This document shows positions 1-9,835 of a stretch of 64,000 nt of DNA, piece after piece. Source of the stretch: Luteolibacter arcticus. Lineage in GTDB: Bacteria > Verrucomicrobiota > Verrucomicrobiia > Verrucomicrobiales > Akkermansiaceae. A program made the translations under genes and the position numbers. Numbering within the stretch: position 1 is the stretch's first letter; every line of letters begins with the position of its first letter. The stretch spans positions 310,001 through 374,000 of the forward strand of contig NZ_JAPDDT010000007.1 in the NCBI RefSeq assembly GCF_025950235.1. The letters are read 5' to 3'. The notes under the pieces are model-generated. The model had not been told where the DNA came from. It did not search any database and saw only the letters and a program-made list of their open reading frames with translations.

Positions 1-2217
1 ACCGAGCACATCCTGCTCGGCCTGCTCCGCGAAGGCGAAGGCGTCGCCGCCCGCGTGCTGCGCCGCATGGACGTGGACATCCAGCGCACCCGCAACGAGA
101 TCCTCGCCGAGATCGACCCGAACTTCACGCCGGACGATGACGATGACGATTCCGACGACGAGGAAGACGAAAGCTTCGAAGACGAAGGACAGGAAGGTGG
201 CGAAGAGCCCGAAGCCGAGGGCAAGACCAAGACCCCGGCGCTGCGCGCTTTCGGCCGCGACCTGACCAAGCTCGCCCGTGAGCACGAACTCGACCCGGTG
301 ATCGGCCGCGAGTCGGAGATCGAGCGCGTCATCCAGATCCTCTGCCGCCGCACCAAGAACAACCCGGTGCTGATCGGTGAAGCCGGTGTCGGCAAGACCG
401 CGATCGTCGAGGGCCTCGCCCAGGAAATCTCCTCGGGCAACGTGCCGGAGATCCTCCGCGACAAGAAGGTCATTACCCTCGACCTCGCGCTGATGGTCGC
501 CGGAACCAAGTACCGCGGCCAATTCGAGGAACGCATCAAGGCGGTGATGGACGAGATCCGCAAGGTGAAGAACGTCATCCTCTTCATCGACGAGCTGCAC
601 ACCATCGTGGGTGCCGGCTCGGCTGAAGGGGCGATGGACGCTTCCAACATCATCAAGCCTGCGCTTTCCCGCTCCGAGCTGCAGGTGGTGGGTGCGACGA
701 CCCTCAACGAGTACCGCAAGTACATCGAGAAGGACGCCGCGCTCGAGCGCCGGTTCCAGCAAGTGAAGGTGGAAGAGCCCTCCGTGGACGACGCCATCAA
801 GATCATGCAGGGCTTGCAGGAGAAGTACGAGGCGCACCACAAGGCGAAGTTCACGCCCGAAGCCGTCGAGGCCTCGGTGAAGCTCACCGCGCGCTATCTC
901 ACCGGCCGCTACCTGCCGGACAAGGCGATCGACGTGCTCGATGAAGCCGGTGCCCGCGCCCGTATCGGCACGATGACCCGGCCGCCGGAAATCAAGCAGC
1001 TCGAAGCGGACATCGAACAGGTGAACCGCGAGAAGATCGGCGCGATCGGCGAGCAGGATTTCGAAAAGGCCGCCTCACTGCGCGACAAGGAGAAGCACAT
1101 CAAGAAGTCGCTCGAAGAAACGCTCAAGACCTGGCGCTCGAAGTCCGAGGAAACCGTCGTCGAAGTCGGTGACGAGGACATCATGTCGGTGGTCTCGAAG
1201 TGGACCGGTGTCCCGCTCCGCCGCATGGAGGAGAAAGAAGCCGAGAAGCTGCTCAAGATGGAGAGCGAACTGGAAGGTCGCGTGATCGGTCAGGACGAGG
1301 CGGTGAAAGCCATCTCGAAGGCCCTGCGCCGTTCGCGTGCCGACCTCAAGGATCCGCGCCGCCCGATCGGTTCGTTCCTGTTCCTCGGCCCCACCGGTGT
1401 CGGCAAGACCTACCTCGCCCGCAACCTCGCCGAGTTCATGTTCGGCGATCCGGACTCGCTCATCCAGATCGACATGTCGGAGTACATGGAGAAGTTCACC
1501 TCCAGCCGCCTGATCGGATCGCCTCCGGGCTACGTCGGCTACGAGGAAGGTGGCCAGCTTTCCGAAGCCGTCCGCCGCCGGCCTTACTCGGTGGTTCTCT
1601 TCGACGAAATCGAGAAGGCTCACCCGGACGTGATGAACCTGCTCCTCCAGATTCTGGAAGAGGGCATGGTCACCGACTCGCTGGGTCGCAAGATCGACTT
1701 CCGCAACACGATCATCATCCTCACCTCGAACGTCGGTGCTTCCAGCATCAAGCGCCAGACCACGCTGGGATTTGGCGCGATGTCGGCGGACGAAGGCGAC
1801 TTCGAGGGCATGAAGGCGAAGATCATGGAGGAATCGAAGCGCTACTTCAAACCGGAGTTCCTCAACCGCCTCGATGACCTCGTGGTCTTCCACATGCTCG
1901 AAAAAAAGGACCTCGACAAGATCGTGGACCTGGAAATCGACAAGCTGGTAAAGCGCCTGCGCGAGAAGGACATCACCATCCAACTCGACGCCAGCGCCCG
2001 CGACCTGCTGGTCAAGAAGGGGTACGACCCCGACTACGGTGCGCGCCCGATGCGCCGTGCGGTGGAACGCTACCTCGAAGACCCGCTGGCCGAAGCCCTG
2101 CTCCGCGGCGACGTGAAGCCCGGCGATACCGCCAAGGTCATCTGCCCCGAAGAGAAGGAAGAGCTGGTGTTCGAAACCATCGGCACCAAGGCCGAGCCGG
2201 ACAACGCCGGGGTCTGA
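1..2217 (+). CDS. clpC: ClpC-type AAA+ unfoldase of the Clp protease, 5' end outside the window
   Basis: This is the ATP-driven unfoldase that feeds substrates to ClpP in the cytoplasm. The reading frame is open from base 1 and starts inside the Clp N-domain ([14 protein letters not shown]), so the true start lies upstream. The first AAA+ module has Walker A GEAGVGKT near base 380. A UVR-like coiled coil follows ([13 protein letters not shown]), then the second module with GPTGVGKT near base 1390 and the sensor/C-terminal ClpB-D2 region. The SKWTGVPL linker and the UVR motif favour ClpC over ClpB or ClpA. An unusually acidic Asp/Glu-rich linker lies between the N-domain and module 1 at about bases 130-230. 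A strong terminator follows the stop codon, so clpC ends its transcript here. Confidence 0.95.
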   Translation, partial: TEHILLGLLREGEGVAARVLRRMDVDIQRTRNEILAEIDPNFTPDDDDDDSDDEEDESFEDEGQEGGEEPEAEGKTKTPALRAFGRDLTKLAREHELDPVIGRESEIERVIQILCRRTKNNPVLIGEAGVGKTAIVEGLAQEISSGNVPEILRDKKVITLDLALMVAGTKYRGQFEERIKAVMDEIRKVKNVILFIDELHTIVGAGSAEGAMDASNIIKPALSRSELQVVGATTLNEYRKYIEKDAALERRFQQVKVEEPSVDDAIKIMQGLQEKYEAHHKAKFTPEAVEASVKLTARYLTGRYLPDKAIDVLDEAGARARIGTMTRPPEIKQLEADIEQVNREKIGAIGEQDFEKAASLRDKEKHIKKSLEETLKTWRSKSEETVVEVGDEDIMSVVSKWTGVPLRRMEEKEAEKLLKMESELEGRVIGQDEAVKAISKALRRSRADLKDPRRPIGSFLFLGPTGVGKTYLARNLAEFMFGDPDSLIQIDMSEYMEKFTSSRLIGSPPGYVGYEEGGQLSEAVRRRPYSVVLFDEIEKAHPDVMNLLLQILEEGMVTDSLGRKIDFRNTIIILTSNVGASSIKRQTTLGFGAMSADEGDFEGMKAKIMEESKRYFKPEFLNRLDDLVVFHMLEKKDLDKIVDLEIDKLVKRLREKDITIQLDASARDLLVKKGYDPDYGARPMRRAVERYLEDPLAEALLRGDVKPGDTAKVICPEEKEELVFETIGTKAEPDNAGV

Positions 2218-2234
2218 GCGAATCAATCAAACCA

Positions 2235-2269
2235 ACGCCCGCCTGTGGAAACACGGGCGGGCGTTTTTG
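2235..2269 (+). terminator. Rho-independent terminator of clpC
   Basis: A GC-rich inverted repeat (ACGCCCGCC ... GGGCGGGCGT) with a GAAA loop is followed by TTTTTG. It starts 18 nt after the clpC stop codon. Confidence 0.9.
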
Positions 2270-2405
2270 TTTGGTTGAGGGGGGCATGCCGGCTTAGGGC
2301 GGCAGCGAGCTCTCATCCTGCGGCGGTGCGTCTATGACCGTCGCACTTTGGGGACCGACATTCTCCCGGCCGAGGAAGCGAGCGAAGAGCTGGTTGTTGG
2401 TAACC

Positions 2406-3872
2406 TCAATCATCCACCCGGCGGGCGTCCCGATAGGGAAGGTTGACGAAAACCAGCGTCCGGGCATCGCGCAAGAAGTGCAGTTCATCCGTTCGTGAGC
2501 TTCCTCCAGTCGGGACATCGAGATGCAGGTAGCCCTCGGCTGCCGTCCAAGTGGCAGTTTCGAATCCGATGTAAGGTTCGCCGTCGATCGTCAGGCTAGC
2601 GGTTCCGCCCGGTGCAAACGTTCGCCGGAAGACCTTGCCGTCATGCATGTATTCCCAGGTGCCTGTAAAATCCGACTCCGCCGCGCTTAGGGCGAGACCG
2701 TCTTCCAATAATACCACGCCGCTTGAGGAATCGGGTGACGCCACCGGCTTGCTATCCAATCCGCCATGCACTCGCAGCGTCCAGTGACCGCGGTGATACG
2801 CATGATCCGGCACCACCAGATCATAGCTGTTGGCCTGTGTGCGTGGGACCACCCCGGCAAATCCGGCGTGTCGATCGCGCGCCACCAGTTTGCCGTCGAG
2901 CAACAATTCCGCGCCTGCAATCGCAAACCCGCGAGCGCCAGTCATCCACTTGCAGATGGCGCGGTATCGTCCCGGATGCCAGATGAGGTGGCTCACGTCG
3001 TATTCCAGGACTTCACCCCGCGACGAATCGCTGAGTTGCCACGCGAACTCGCGGGATGGCAGGCGGCGTGTGAATTTCTCCAACTGGAAGGGCACCGAGA
3101 CCACTTCGCCATCTTCCGCCGTGACCGCGTGATTCTCCCGAAGCAGTACCTTGCGGCCGGAACCATGCCGCGGGTGGTATTCGATCTCACCGCGGAACAC
3201 CCCGAAGTTCGCCGAGCGGCCGCCCGCCATCACCTCAACACCGAACTCAGTACCAAGATCGACGATGGTTCCGTCCGGGTACTCCACAGTGAATCCCTCC
3301 GCACCCTTGGGCACATCTGCCACGAGACGACCGCGTGAGAGGTTCAGAGCGTTGCTCCCCAAAACACGAAACGAAGCAGGCCCTTCGATCACCGCGCGCG
3401 TGCCGCTGGCAAACGTCAACTCGACCAGGCCTGTTTCGACACCCGTCTCGGCCGCTGCCGCCGAAAAGCTCATCGGCATGCCTGCCGCATGGCTTTCCCA
3501 GGCGACACCAAGCATGCCGGTAATCGTCGCGGCGGGCATCTGCACCCCCGTGACTGATGCCGTGGATAGCGGTGCTGCGGGAGCCGGAGTGAAGGCCCGC
3601 CACACCATCATGCCGAGGAACAAGCCGGCGACGAATACCGCGGCGAACTGCCACCGAGACGCCCGCCGGGGCACTATCGGAATGACGGGATCCATCAAAC
3701 GAGCCGCTGCCGCCGGTAGCGCGGCCTCGATCTCGGCGATATCGAAGAGATACTCGCGCGCGGGCCCTTCAGCGGTCAGACGGCTCTCCAAGCGGAGCGC
3801 ATCTTCCGGGGTGATCGTCCCATCGTGCCATGCATCAATCAGACGACGCAGTTCGCGGTCAGGTGAAGTCAT
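2406..3872 (-). CDS. FecR-like membrane anti-sigma factor
   Basis: This 488-residue protein probably holds the partner ECF sigma factor encoded just upstream. The N-terminal ~60 residues form a short cytoplasmic domain (RELRRLIDAWHDGTITPEDA) typical of FecR-type anti-sigma proteins in Planctomycetes and Verrucomicrobia. One transmembrane segment follows (WQFAAVFVAGLFLGMMVW, about residues 73-90). The extracytoplasmic part includes a FecR core (GTIVDLGTEFGVEV, about residues 205-218) and a C-terminal beta-rich region of unknown role. Its start overlaps the sigma-factor stop by 4 bp, which indicates translational coupling. FecR architecture is visible; the signal it senses is unknown. Confidence 0.8.
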   Translation of the reverse strand: MTSPDRELRRLIDAWHDGTITPEDALRLESRLTAEGPAREYLFDIAEIEAALPAAAARLMDPVIPIVPRRASRWQFAAVFVAGLFLGMMVWRAFTPAPAAPLSTASVTGVQMPAATITGMLGVAWESHAAGMPMSFSAAAAETGVETGLVELTFASGTRAVIEGPASFRVLGSNALNLSRGRLVADVPKGAEGFTVEYPDGTIVDLGTEFGVEVMAGGRSANFGVFRGEIEYHPRHGSGRKVLLRENHAVTAEDGEVVSVPFQLEKFTRRLPSREFAWQLSDSSRGEVLEYDVSHLIWHPGRYRAICKWMTGARGFAIAGAELLLDGKLVARDRHAGFAGVVPRTQANSYDLVVPDHAYHRGHWTLRVHGGLDSKPVASPDSSSGVVLLEDGLALSAAESDFTGTWEYMHDGKVFRRTFAPGGTASLTIDGEPYIGFETATWTAAEGYLHLDVPTGGSSRTDELHFLRDARTLVFVNLPYRDARRVDD

Positions 3873-4426
3873 GGATCTTGACGGCTAAGTTTGCGGTTAA
3901 TGCAGAGGCGCAGAACCAAACGGATGCGCGAGATCGACTTGTGCAGGGAATTCGCGCTGCATTCAAGCCGGGTTGCCTGCTGGGCCAGCGAACGGCGTTC
4001 GACATACTTTTCGGTTACCAAGCGGCGTTCCTCGGGCGACAAGCCTTTGAGACAGTCCTCAAGCGCATCGACGAGCGGATCGCCCTGCCCAAAGCGTACC
4101 TCGGCGTGCGCGGCGACCATCTGGAAAGCGGTCTCGCCAAGCATCACCCGGCCTTCGCGCTGGCGGATGCGCCGCCATGAGGTCGCCTTGAAGAAGGCGA
4201 CGCGAAACGCCCAAGCGATGAAATTGGTGCCTGCAACGAACTCATCGCGCTTGTGCAGCAGAACCAGATTGGTCTCTTGCACCAGATCATCGACATCCGA
4301 CCAAGCGCCCAGCAGGGACGCGACGTATCCCTTGAGCCGAGGCTGGGCGTCCGCCAGCAAGGCATCAAACTCTGCGGCAGGCGATGAAGGCATGCCAGGT
4401 TCAGGCACGAGGTTCGCGGACATCAC
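3869..4426 (-). CDS. ECF RNA polymerase sigma factor
   Basis: The protein has 185 residues and sigma-70 region 2 (LGAWSDVDDLVQETNLVLL) and region 4 (SPEERRLVTEKYVERRSLAQ followed by a helix-turn-helix). It resembles the compact ECF group common in Rhodopirellula and Verrucomicrobium. The first possible codon is GTG at 4426, directly followed by ATG at 4423; either could be used. It overlaps the FecR-like gene by 4 bp, so the two form a sigma/anti-sigma unit. The secreted-protein genes at 4.6-9.8 kb are plausible targets, but that is inference from position only. Confidence 0.85.
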   Translation of the reverse strand: MMSANLVPEPGMPSSPAAEFDALLADAQPRLKGYVASLLGAWSDVDDLVQETNLVLLHKRDEFVAGTNFIAWAFRVAFFKATSWRRIRQREGRVMLGETAFQMVAAHAEVRFGQGDPLVDALEDCLKGLSPEERRLVTEKYVERRSLAQQATRLECSANSLHKSISRIRLVLRLCINRKLSRQDP

Positions 4427-4566
4427 GAGGATTCAATTACTCCGGATACTGTACCATGCCGCTGGGGTCAGGTGCGAATGCTGGAACCCCATGGCTTGAA
4501 TTGAATAGCAAGGGTGCGTTCTGAATAGAAGAGGGCGTTCACCCGGTGTTTCCTTCCAATTCGAAG

Positions 4567-4594
4567 GGTCCCGGACGCACATGCCCCCGGGACC
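4567..4594 (-). terminator. Possible hairpin terminator after the LamG protein gene
   Basis: Arms GGTCCCGG and CCGGGACC enclose a 12-nt loop 30 nt beyond the stop codon at 4624. There is no long T-run on the minus strand, so function as a terminator is uncertain. Confidence 0.35.
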
Positions 4595-4623
4595 GATCGA
4601 CCTCTATGTACCCCGAAAATCAT

Positions 4624-6897
4624 TCATTGCCCAGGAGGAGCCGCCCCTTCAGCAATCCGGATAAACAGGCGTGGGCCGGACATCGGAACGGTGGGAATCG
4701 GGTCGCCTCCCATGAAAGTACTGCCTGGAATCGAGTCGAATGACAAGAGGGTGACGGAGCTTTCCAAATGATAGGGTTGGCCGTTCACCATCCCGGAAAC
4801 GCCACCGATGACCAGATTGCCGCCGAGAACGGAAACCCCCGTAATTGCGAATGTTGCGTCCGCCGGTTGAGGCAATCCGGTGAACCCGGTCACCCCCGTG
4901 TTGCGAATGGCATTGATTTGCGTGGGATTCAGGACCTCCCGGAAGATCGCCACGTCATCGAGCATGCCCTCGAACATGAAGTCGGTTCCCAGGTTTCCGC
5001 CGCCGGCGAGATGGAGATCGTTCAGGAGATTGCGACCGAACTCTACACCGGTATCGGTTGCCACCGCTGTCCCGTTCACGTAGAAGATCTTCGTTTGCGC
5101 AACATGATCGTAGGTGATGGCCAAGTGAGTCCAAGCACCCTGCACCACGTCGCCCTCCGCACCACCGGCTTGGGAAACATCCCAGATCGCGCCGGTCGGC
5201 TTGCCGTCGCCGGACCAGAATTCCCAGTCGGCATCGCTGCTGTTGTAGAGGATGTATCCGGAGCCGGAAGGAGTCGCGTCATTGCGGCTGGTGATCGCGG
5301 CATTGAAATCCGAGGCCGAAGCAGGATTCGCCCACAGGACGACGGTGAAGCTCGACGGGTTCAGTGCCTCATCGAATGGCACGTCGATGCGGCTTGAACC
5401 ATTGAACATGGCCGCGCCGCCCGTGACCCCGCCTGCCCCCGCTGCGGCGTAGCTGACCGCTCCCACATCCGCGCCATGGTGGCCGTTGCCGGAGGCGTCG
5501 CTTGCATTCGTCTCCATCGGCCACCAGGCGACCAGCGCGCTGCCCGCGACATTCGTGACTTCCACCAGGATGGTTAGGTCGAGTGCCTGCTCATCGAAGT
5601 CGTCGGAAACGATGCGAAGCGTCGCTTGATAGATGCCGCCTTTCAGCCCGGCAGGATCGAAGGTGAACTGGAGGTCGAGCTGGTCCCCGGAATTCACCGT
5701 GAGCGACCCGTTGTTCAGGAAATCGTGGACCACGGCGAAATCATCGAGCAGCTCGGGGTTGATGACTCCTGGCAGGAAGAAGGCGTCGGCGATCGTCAAC
5801 TCCTCTTCCCCGCTATTCGACACCGTGACCCCGAAGGTCTGCATCGCCGCGCCGTTGGCGACAGGACCGTAGCTGTTCGACAAAGGAGCCTCGATCTCCG
5901 GTGCGAGTCCGTCTACATCCAGGCTAAGGGAGACGAACGCATGCGGCCGCATGACATCGTCGGTCGTTAGGTCGAGCGAGGCGCTCAGGGGGCCGTTAAA
6001 TCCTTGGGGATCGAACTCCACCGTCAGGTTGACCGTCTGGCCCGGGGGCACAACGATGGGCAGGGTGCTGTTGACTGTGCAGAGGGCCCCGTCCTGACCG
6101 CCGAGGATCACGGAGGTCACATTCAAGTTGTTCGTGGTGCCTCCATTGGTGATCGGGATCTGCAGCGTAACCGGCTCTCCCTCGGATTCGCCCGATACCG
6201 CGGTGGGCACCTGGATCTTCGGATCGAGGCTCGCCTCGGTGGCGAACCGGACTTCGCCCAAGCCGAAGCGATCTCCGCCGCCTATGCCGCCGACGCCGGA
6301 GTAGTTCGAATCGATCCGAATGGCTGCATATCGAGCATCAAGGGCCGTACCGGCAAAGAACGCTTGGGCGATGTTGTCGATCGTGTTGTCACCAGTGATG
6401 GGGTCCATGACCCCGCTGATGTCAACCGTTTCGGTCGTGAAGTCGAAGACGTTGCCCTCTGCCTCGGTATGGAAGATGACCCGGAATTCCCGGGTGCTGT
6501 TGCCGCCGTTCGTCGGACCGATGCCGCCGTGGTTTCCGTATTGCCAAAGGAGGAGCGAGCCGACCGCAGTATCGCCGCCATTGGTGAGGTCGAAGACGAA
6601 GACCGGGTTTCCGCTGGAGGTCGGCCTTGTCCATGATTCCTCGTGTCCATTGCCCGAGCGGTAGGAGTAGGTGGTTCCAGCCTTGAAGAAGGGATCCCCG
6701 GTATCGAGGGTAAGTGCGGCACCGGTTGAATCCTGCAATCCGGCGGCACCTTGGCCGGGGTTGTCATTGAGCAACCAATTGACGTTCGATCCGGCGTCGC
6801 CGGCGATGGAGGAAGTAGCGCTCACCGGCTTGATCACGGACGCATGGATCACCGGGGTGCATAGAAGCGTTAGGAAGGCGAGATGGAAGGTTCTCAT
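4624..6897 (-). CDS. Large secreted protein with LamG (concanavalin A-like) domain
   Basis: This 757-residue exported protein begins with a signal peptide (MRTFHLAFLTLLCTPVIHAS). The N-terminal third resembles a discoidin-like fold (DRFGLGEVRFAT). Two Ig-like repeats of the ASPM/SPD-2/Hydin or choice-of-anchor type follow, around residues 235-450 (PPGQTVNLTVEFDPQGFNG and QLDLQFTFDPAGLKGG). A LamG-like jelly roll begins near residue 455 (ALVAWWPMETNASDASGNGH) and runs to ITYDHVAQTKIFYVNG and FEGMLDDVAIF. No PEP-CTERM sorting tail is present. It sits downstream of the ECF/FecR pair and next to a PEP-CTERM protein. A role in carbohydrate binding or the cell surface is inferred. Confidence 0.75.
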   Translation of the reverse strand: MRTFHLAFLTLLCTPVIHASVIKPVSATSSIAGDAGSNVNWLLNDNPGQGAAGLQDSTGAALTLDTGDPFFKAGTTYSYRSGNGHEESWTRPTSSGNPVFVFDLTNGGDTAVGSLLLWQYGNHGGIGPTNGGNSTREFRVIFHTEAEGNVFDFTTETVDISGVMDPITGDNTIDNIAQAFFAGTALDARYAAIRIDSNYSGVGGIGGGDRFGLGEVRFATEASLDPKIQVPTAVSGESEGEPVTLQIPITNGGTTNNLNVTSVILGGQDGALCTVNSTLPIVVPPGQTVNLTVEFDPQGFNGPLSASLDLTTDDVMRPHAFVSLSLDVDGLAPEIEAPLSNSYGPVANGAAMQTFGVTVSNSGEEELTIADAFFLPGVINPELLDDFAVVHDFLNNGSLTVNSGDQLDLQFTFDPAGLKGGIYQATLRIVSDDFDEQALDLTILVEVTNVAGSALVAWWPMETNASDASGNGHHGADVGAVSYAAAGAGGVTGGAAMFNGSSRIDVPFDEALNPSSFTVVLWANPASASDFNAAITSRNDATPSGSGYILYNSSDADWEFWSGDGKPTGAIWDVSQAGGAEGDVVQGAWTHLAITYDHVAQTKIFYVNGTAVATDTGVEFGRNLLNDLHLAGGGNLGTDFMFEGMLDDVAIFREVLNPTQINAIRNTGVTGFTGLPQPADATFAITGVSVLGGNLVIGGVSGMVNGQPYHLESSVTLLSFDSIPGSTFMGGDPIPTVPMSGPRLFIRIAEGAAPPGQ

Positions 6898-6942
6898 CGG
6901 GTTTTTGCGGTTTTTAAGGGGAAGGTAATGGAGACATGGATT

Positions 6943-7647
6943 TCATCGGCCGCGGCGCAGCAGGCCGATCAGACCGAGCCCACCCAGCAAGAGAGCGGAG
7001 GGTTCCGGTACCTCAGGAGTTCCGAGAAAGCGGATCTCCGCGATTCCTACCCGGTCACCTCCAGCGTGGGTGCCGAAGTAGTTGTCGGTAATGGTCAGGC
7101 GTACGAAGTTCGCCGAGGTCGGGTTGAAGGCGATGGTATCGGCCGCATTGGCGGCACCTCCATTGGGAACCGTGAGGCCGGTCAGCGACGTGTAGTAAGA
7201 GCTGCCACCGTTGTCCGAGAATTCGAGATCAAAGGTCTTCGGATGGTTCCCGCTGTTGCCTCCGAAGTGATAGCCCCAGATCACGAAGGCATCGACGCTG
7301 AAGATGGATCCAAGATCGATAGTGAAGGTCGGTGCTGCACCACCATCGGCAAAGTAGTCGCCGCCACCGGGAGCGATATCCACGGTCGCCCATGCATTTC
7401 CTGGAGCGCTCAGGGAAACGGAAGCGTGGGTAATGGTGGTGTAGTTCGCAATATCGAGAGAACCGCTCAGACCGGAGCCATTGATGATGTTGGTTTCGTT
7501 GTTCAATGAGCCACCAAGACCGTTCTCCTCCTGATTCGGGAGGTTGGTATAGGTGATCGTGGTTGGAGTGATTAAGGTGGTGGCCGCGAGAGCCGGGCTG
7601 GCGGCTGCGAATAGCAAGGCGATGGCAAGTGGAGAGGCGCTCTTCAT
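6943..7647 (-). CDS. PEP-CTERM sorting-domain exported protein
   Basis: The 234-residue product starts at MKSASPLAIALLFAAASPAL, a clear signal peptide. The longer upstream frame lacks signal-peptide character, so ATG 7647 is chosen. The C-terminus VPEPSALLLGGLGLIGLLRR is a typical PEP-CTERM tail (VPEP, hydrophobic helix, Arg cluster) recognised by exosortase, which is not in this window. The middle has a discoidin-like pattern (VRLTITDNYFG, RVGIAEIRFLG) similar to the N-terminal part of the neighbouring 757-residue protein. A 21-nt element shared with the gene at 8915-9835 lies 98 nt upstream. Confidence 0.85.
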   Translation of the reverse strand: MKSASPLAIALLFAAASPALAATTLITPTTITYTNLPNQEENGLGGSLNNETNIINGSGLSGSLDIANYTTITHASVSLSAPGNAWATVDIAPGGGDYFADGGAAPTFTIDLGSIFSVDAFVIWGYHFGGNSGNHPKTFDLEFSDNGGSSYYTSLTGLTVPNGGAANAADTIAFNPTSANFVRLTITDNYFGTHAGGDRVGIAEIRFLGTPEVPEPSALLLGGLGLIGLLRRGR

Positions 7648-7690
7648 GGGTTTAAATGTGGTGATATGGTCACGCTGAAATGGTTGCCCG

Positions 7691-7724
7691 ATTTGGTTCA
7701 GGCACTCATTTGGTTCAGGCACTC
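7691..7724. repeat. 17-nt direct repeat, two copies, upstream of the PEP-CTERM gene
   Basis: The unit ATTTGGTTCAGGCACTC occurs twice back to back at 7691-7707 and 7708-7724. It lies 45-80 nt upstream of the start at 7647 and could be a duplicated regulator site or a slippage product. Confidence 0.8.
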
Positions 7725-7744
7725 AGGATGCAGATGTCGCGATT

Positions 7745-7765
7745 CCGCAAAACCTGACCGGAAAA
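7745..7765 (-). promoter_or_regulatory. Shared upstream element, copy 1 (PEP-CTERM gene)
   Basis: A 21-nt block with core CGCAAAACCTGACC is identical at 20 of 21 positions to 9945-9965. It is placed 98 nt upstream of the PEP-CTERM start on the minus strand, while the other copy is 110 nt upstream of its gene. The similar spacing suggests a common promoter or operator. Confidence 0.55.
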
Positions 7766-7924
7766 AATTCAAAACCTACCAAAACGGGGTGAGTTTTCGG
7801 GCCGGAACTTTGATTTCGATTTCGCCGTGTGGCGGCTCGACCAAGCTGCCGGGGCGCAGGTATGGGTTGACTGACCAGCTGGCTTGGAAGGGGAGGAGGC
7901 TTGGTCCAAGCCATCACCGATCTC

Positions 7925-8815
7925 TCAGCGGGTCCCAACCCGGACCACTTGCATCGCCTGTTCGCCAGAGGCCTTCATTTTCCCTTCGGGGAGTGAGGCA
8001 AGCCAACGCTCGGCGGCAGGTGCATCGCTTTCCGCCCAGGTCTCGACGAGGGCTTGAACTCCCTCCTCAAGCAATGCCCCGGGCGGAAGCTCTCGAACCC
8101 ACTTCGCCGTGTCATCCGGATCGCGCTGGGTCCACTTGTGAATCACGGCAATGGCTGCCTGATTCCGTACTTCCAGATCGGGAAACTGGCCTTCGGCAAT
8201 CAGCATGGCGGCGGCTTCGGGATCGGATTGAGCGACGACAATGGCAATCCTCCCCAACAGGTCCGCCCGTCCGGTTTCGTTGGCATGCTTGCTCGCCCAA
8301 TCCCAGGCTGCGGCAGCGTCGCGTTCCGCCCACTGGGCGACAAGATCCCCAGCCAGACGATAGCCTGGCCTACCAAGGTCATATTCCGAGACAAGAGCGA
8401 GGCCCGCCTCAAGGTTCTTTCGACCCACTTCCGCGACCACCAGATACAGAGCCTCTTTCCGTCGGACATCTTCGGGAAGCTGCCGGGCCCAGACAAGAGC
8501 GGCTCCCGTATCCCGGCAGGACCATCGCCTGGCCAGTTCAAGGGTTGCCTCGCTCCGTTGAATCACACCGGGCAGTGTTTCAATCCGTGCCGCGGATCGC
8601 TGCGGATTGAATCCGACCGCTTCACGTGGCCTGGCTGATGGGGATTGGAGCGCTACCCTTGAGGAAAAGCGCGGGTGTGTTCGCGCCGCCGGTTGGTTGG
8701 TGAGATCGGAATGCCCTCGCTGGAAGTCGCCCGCAGTTCCCGAGCGATATTGCAAGAGGGCGCCCCCTCCGAGAAAAAGGGCGATCGCCCCAAAAAACCT
8801 GATGTCAGCCTTCAT
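7925..8815 (-). CDS. Exported alpha-helical repeat protein of unknown function
   Basis: The 296-residue product starts with a likely signal anchor (FFGAIALFLGGGALL). From about residue 85 it consists of Ala/Trp-rich helical repeats with a recurring pattern: WARQLPEDVR, WAERDAAAAWDWA, WTQRDPDDTAKWVRELP and WAESDAPAAERWLASLP. Such repeat proteins are common and lineage-specific in Verrucomicrobia; their function is not known. It is one of a series of minus-strand exported proteins here. Confidence 0.65.
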   Translation of the reverse strand: MKADIRFFGAIALFLGGGALLQYRSGTAGDFQRGHSDLTNQPAARTHPRFSSRVALQSPSARPREAVGFNPQRSAARIETLPGVIQRSEATLELARRWSCRDTGAALVWARQLPEDVRRKEALYLVVAEVGRKNLEAGLALVSEYDLGRPGYRLAGDLVAQWAERDAAAAWDWASKHANETGRADLLGRIAIVVAQSDPEAAAMLIAEGQFPDLEVRNQAAIAVIHKWTQRDPDDTAKWVRELPPGALLEEGVQALVETWAESDAPAAERWLASLPEGKMKASGEQAMQVVRVGTR

Positions 8816-8914
8816 GAACGGGTAGTGTTTCAGCCAGAGTCCTGAGCAAGCCTCCGCCTCCCGGCCTTGATGGCAGCGGAAGGCGGAGGGATCAGACCGG
8901 CAGGTTCTCGTGCC

Positions 8915-9835
8915 TTACCAAGTGTTGTCGTCACCGTATCCCAGGGCCTTCCATTTGGTCGCCGGCACCAGGATCCCGTTGCGATGCCAGACTTCCTTTT
9001 GGTTATTCGAGGTGTAATCCACCGGAGCCACGACGGAGTCATTGGGGTTCGCGCTGTGGGCCACCGAACCGACGGCGGGAGTCTTCAGCACCCCGTTGGT
9101 CACATACCGGGGATTCTTGTAACGCACGTCGAAGGCGGCAGATCCCGTGATCGAAGTCTCCACCCAGACCAGGGACGAATCGATGTAATTTGCCTTCGAA
9201 TACACGGCACCGATAAAGTAGGGTACCCCGGTATCGAGGTTGTCGATCCAGGCTTCCCAACTCCAGTAGCCGTTGGTTTGCCCCCCGCGATAGACCACCA
9301 GCTTGTAGTTGGTCCCCACGGTCCAGTTGAAATGGGAGGCGGGCCTACTATTGACTTGCGTGTAGGTGCCCGGGTCGAAGTGCCCGACATACACGGAGAC
9401 ACCGGCGGCCGGATTGTAGAGCATCGGCGGTGAGGAGATCTGGTTCTCGTTGGTGACGGAGGGACCGCTGTTGAAAAACGGGGTGTAGCGGTATCCCGGT
9501 GTGGTGAACTCGATGAAGTAGCCGCCCCAGTTGCTCTGCTGCACCGAGTTGACCCGTTGGGGTCCGAGGTGTGCGCCTTCCCCCGCATTCCCGAGATTCA
9601 CCTGTATCGCAGGAAAGAACAGGGAATTGGCGAGAGCGGTCGTATCCAAGGACTCCACCTTCAGTTCGACGGAAACCAAGGTGCAGCCCGGCTTGTCGGC
9701 GGACGGGACCGTATAGTGGGTGTAGGTGCCGGCTCCGGCTTGAGCGAAGGCATGCCCCCCGGCGAGAAGCAAGCCTGCTGAAACCGAGGCTTTGATGGTG
9801 CGGGTCACGAGAGCCGCGATACTGGATCTTTTCAT
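8915..9835 (-). CDS. Secreted protein of unknown function
   Basis: The 306-residue protein is read from ATG 9835 because that start gives a good signal peptide (IKASVSAGLLLAGGHAFAQA). The upstream extension of the frame encodes the shared 21-nt DNA element and is not protein-like. The mature part is rich in Tyr, Trp, Asn and Ser with beta-strand character (FNWTVGTNYKLVVYRGG; YWSWEAWIDNLDTGVPYFIG). No PEP-CTERM tail is seen. I do not recognise the family. The shared upstream element suggests co-regulation with the PEP-CTERM gene. Confidence 0.65.
   Translation of the reverse strand: MKRSSIAALVTRTIKASVSAGLLLAGGHAFAQAGAGTYTHYTVPSADKPGCTLVSVELKVESLDTTALANSLFFPAIQVNLGNAGEGAHLGPQRVNSVQQSNWGGYFIEFTTPGYRYTPFFNSGPSVTNENQISSPPMLYNPAAGVSVYVGHFDPGTYTQVNSRPASHFNWTVGTNYKLVVYRGGQTNGYWSWEAWIDNLDTGVPYFIGAVYSKANYIDSSLVWVETSITGSAAFDVRYKNPRYVTNGVLKTPAVGSVAHSANPNDSVVAPVDYTSNNQKEVWHRNGILVPATKWKALGYGDDNTW

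Noticed and set aside
1075-2226. Long minus-strand open frame antisense to clpC
   Set aside because: High GC makes antisense frames long. Its residues are repetitive Arg/Leu/His/Asp shadows of clpC codons with no domain.
7745-7765. Sigma-54 promoter (-24/-12) in the shared upstream element
   Set aside because: On the minus strand GG and GC are one base too close together, and the TGGCAC start is missing.
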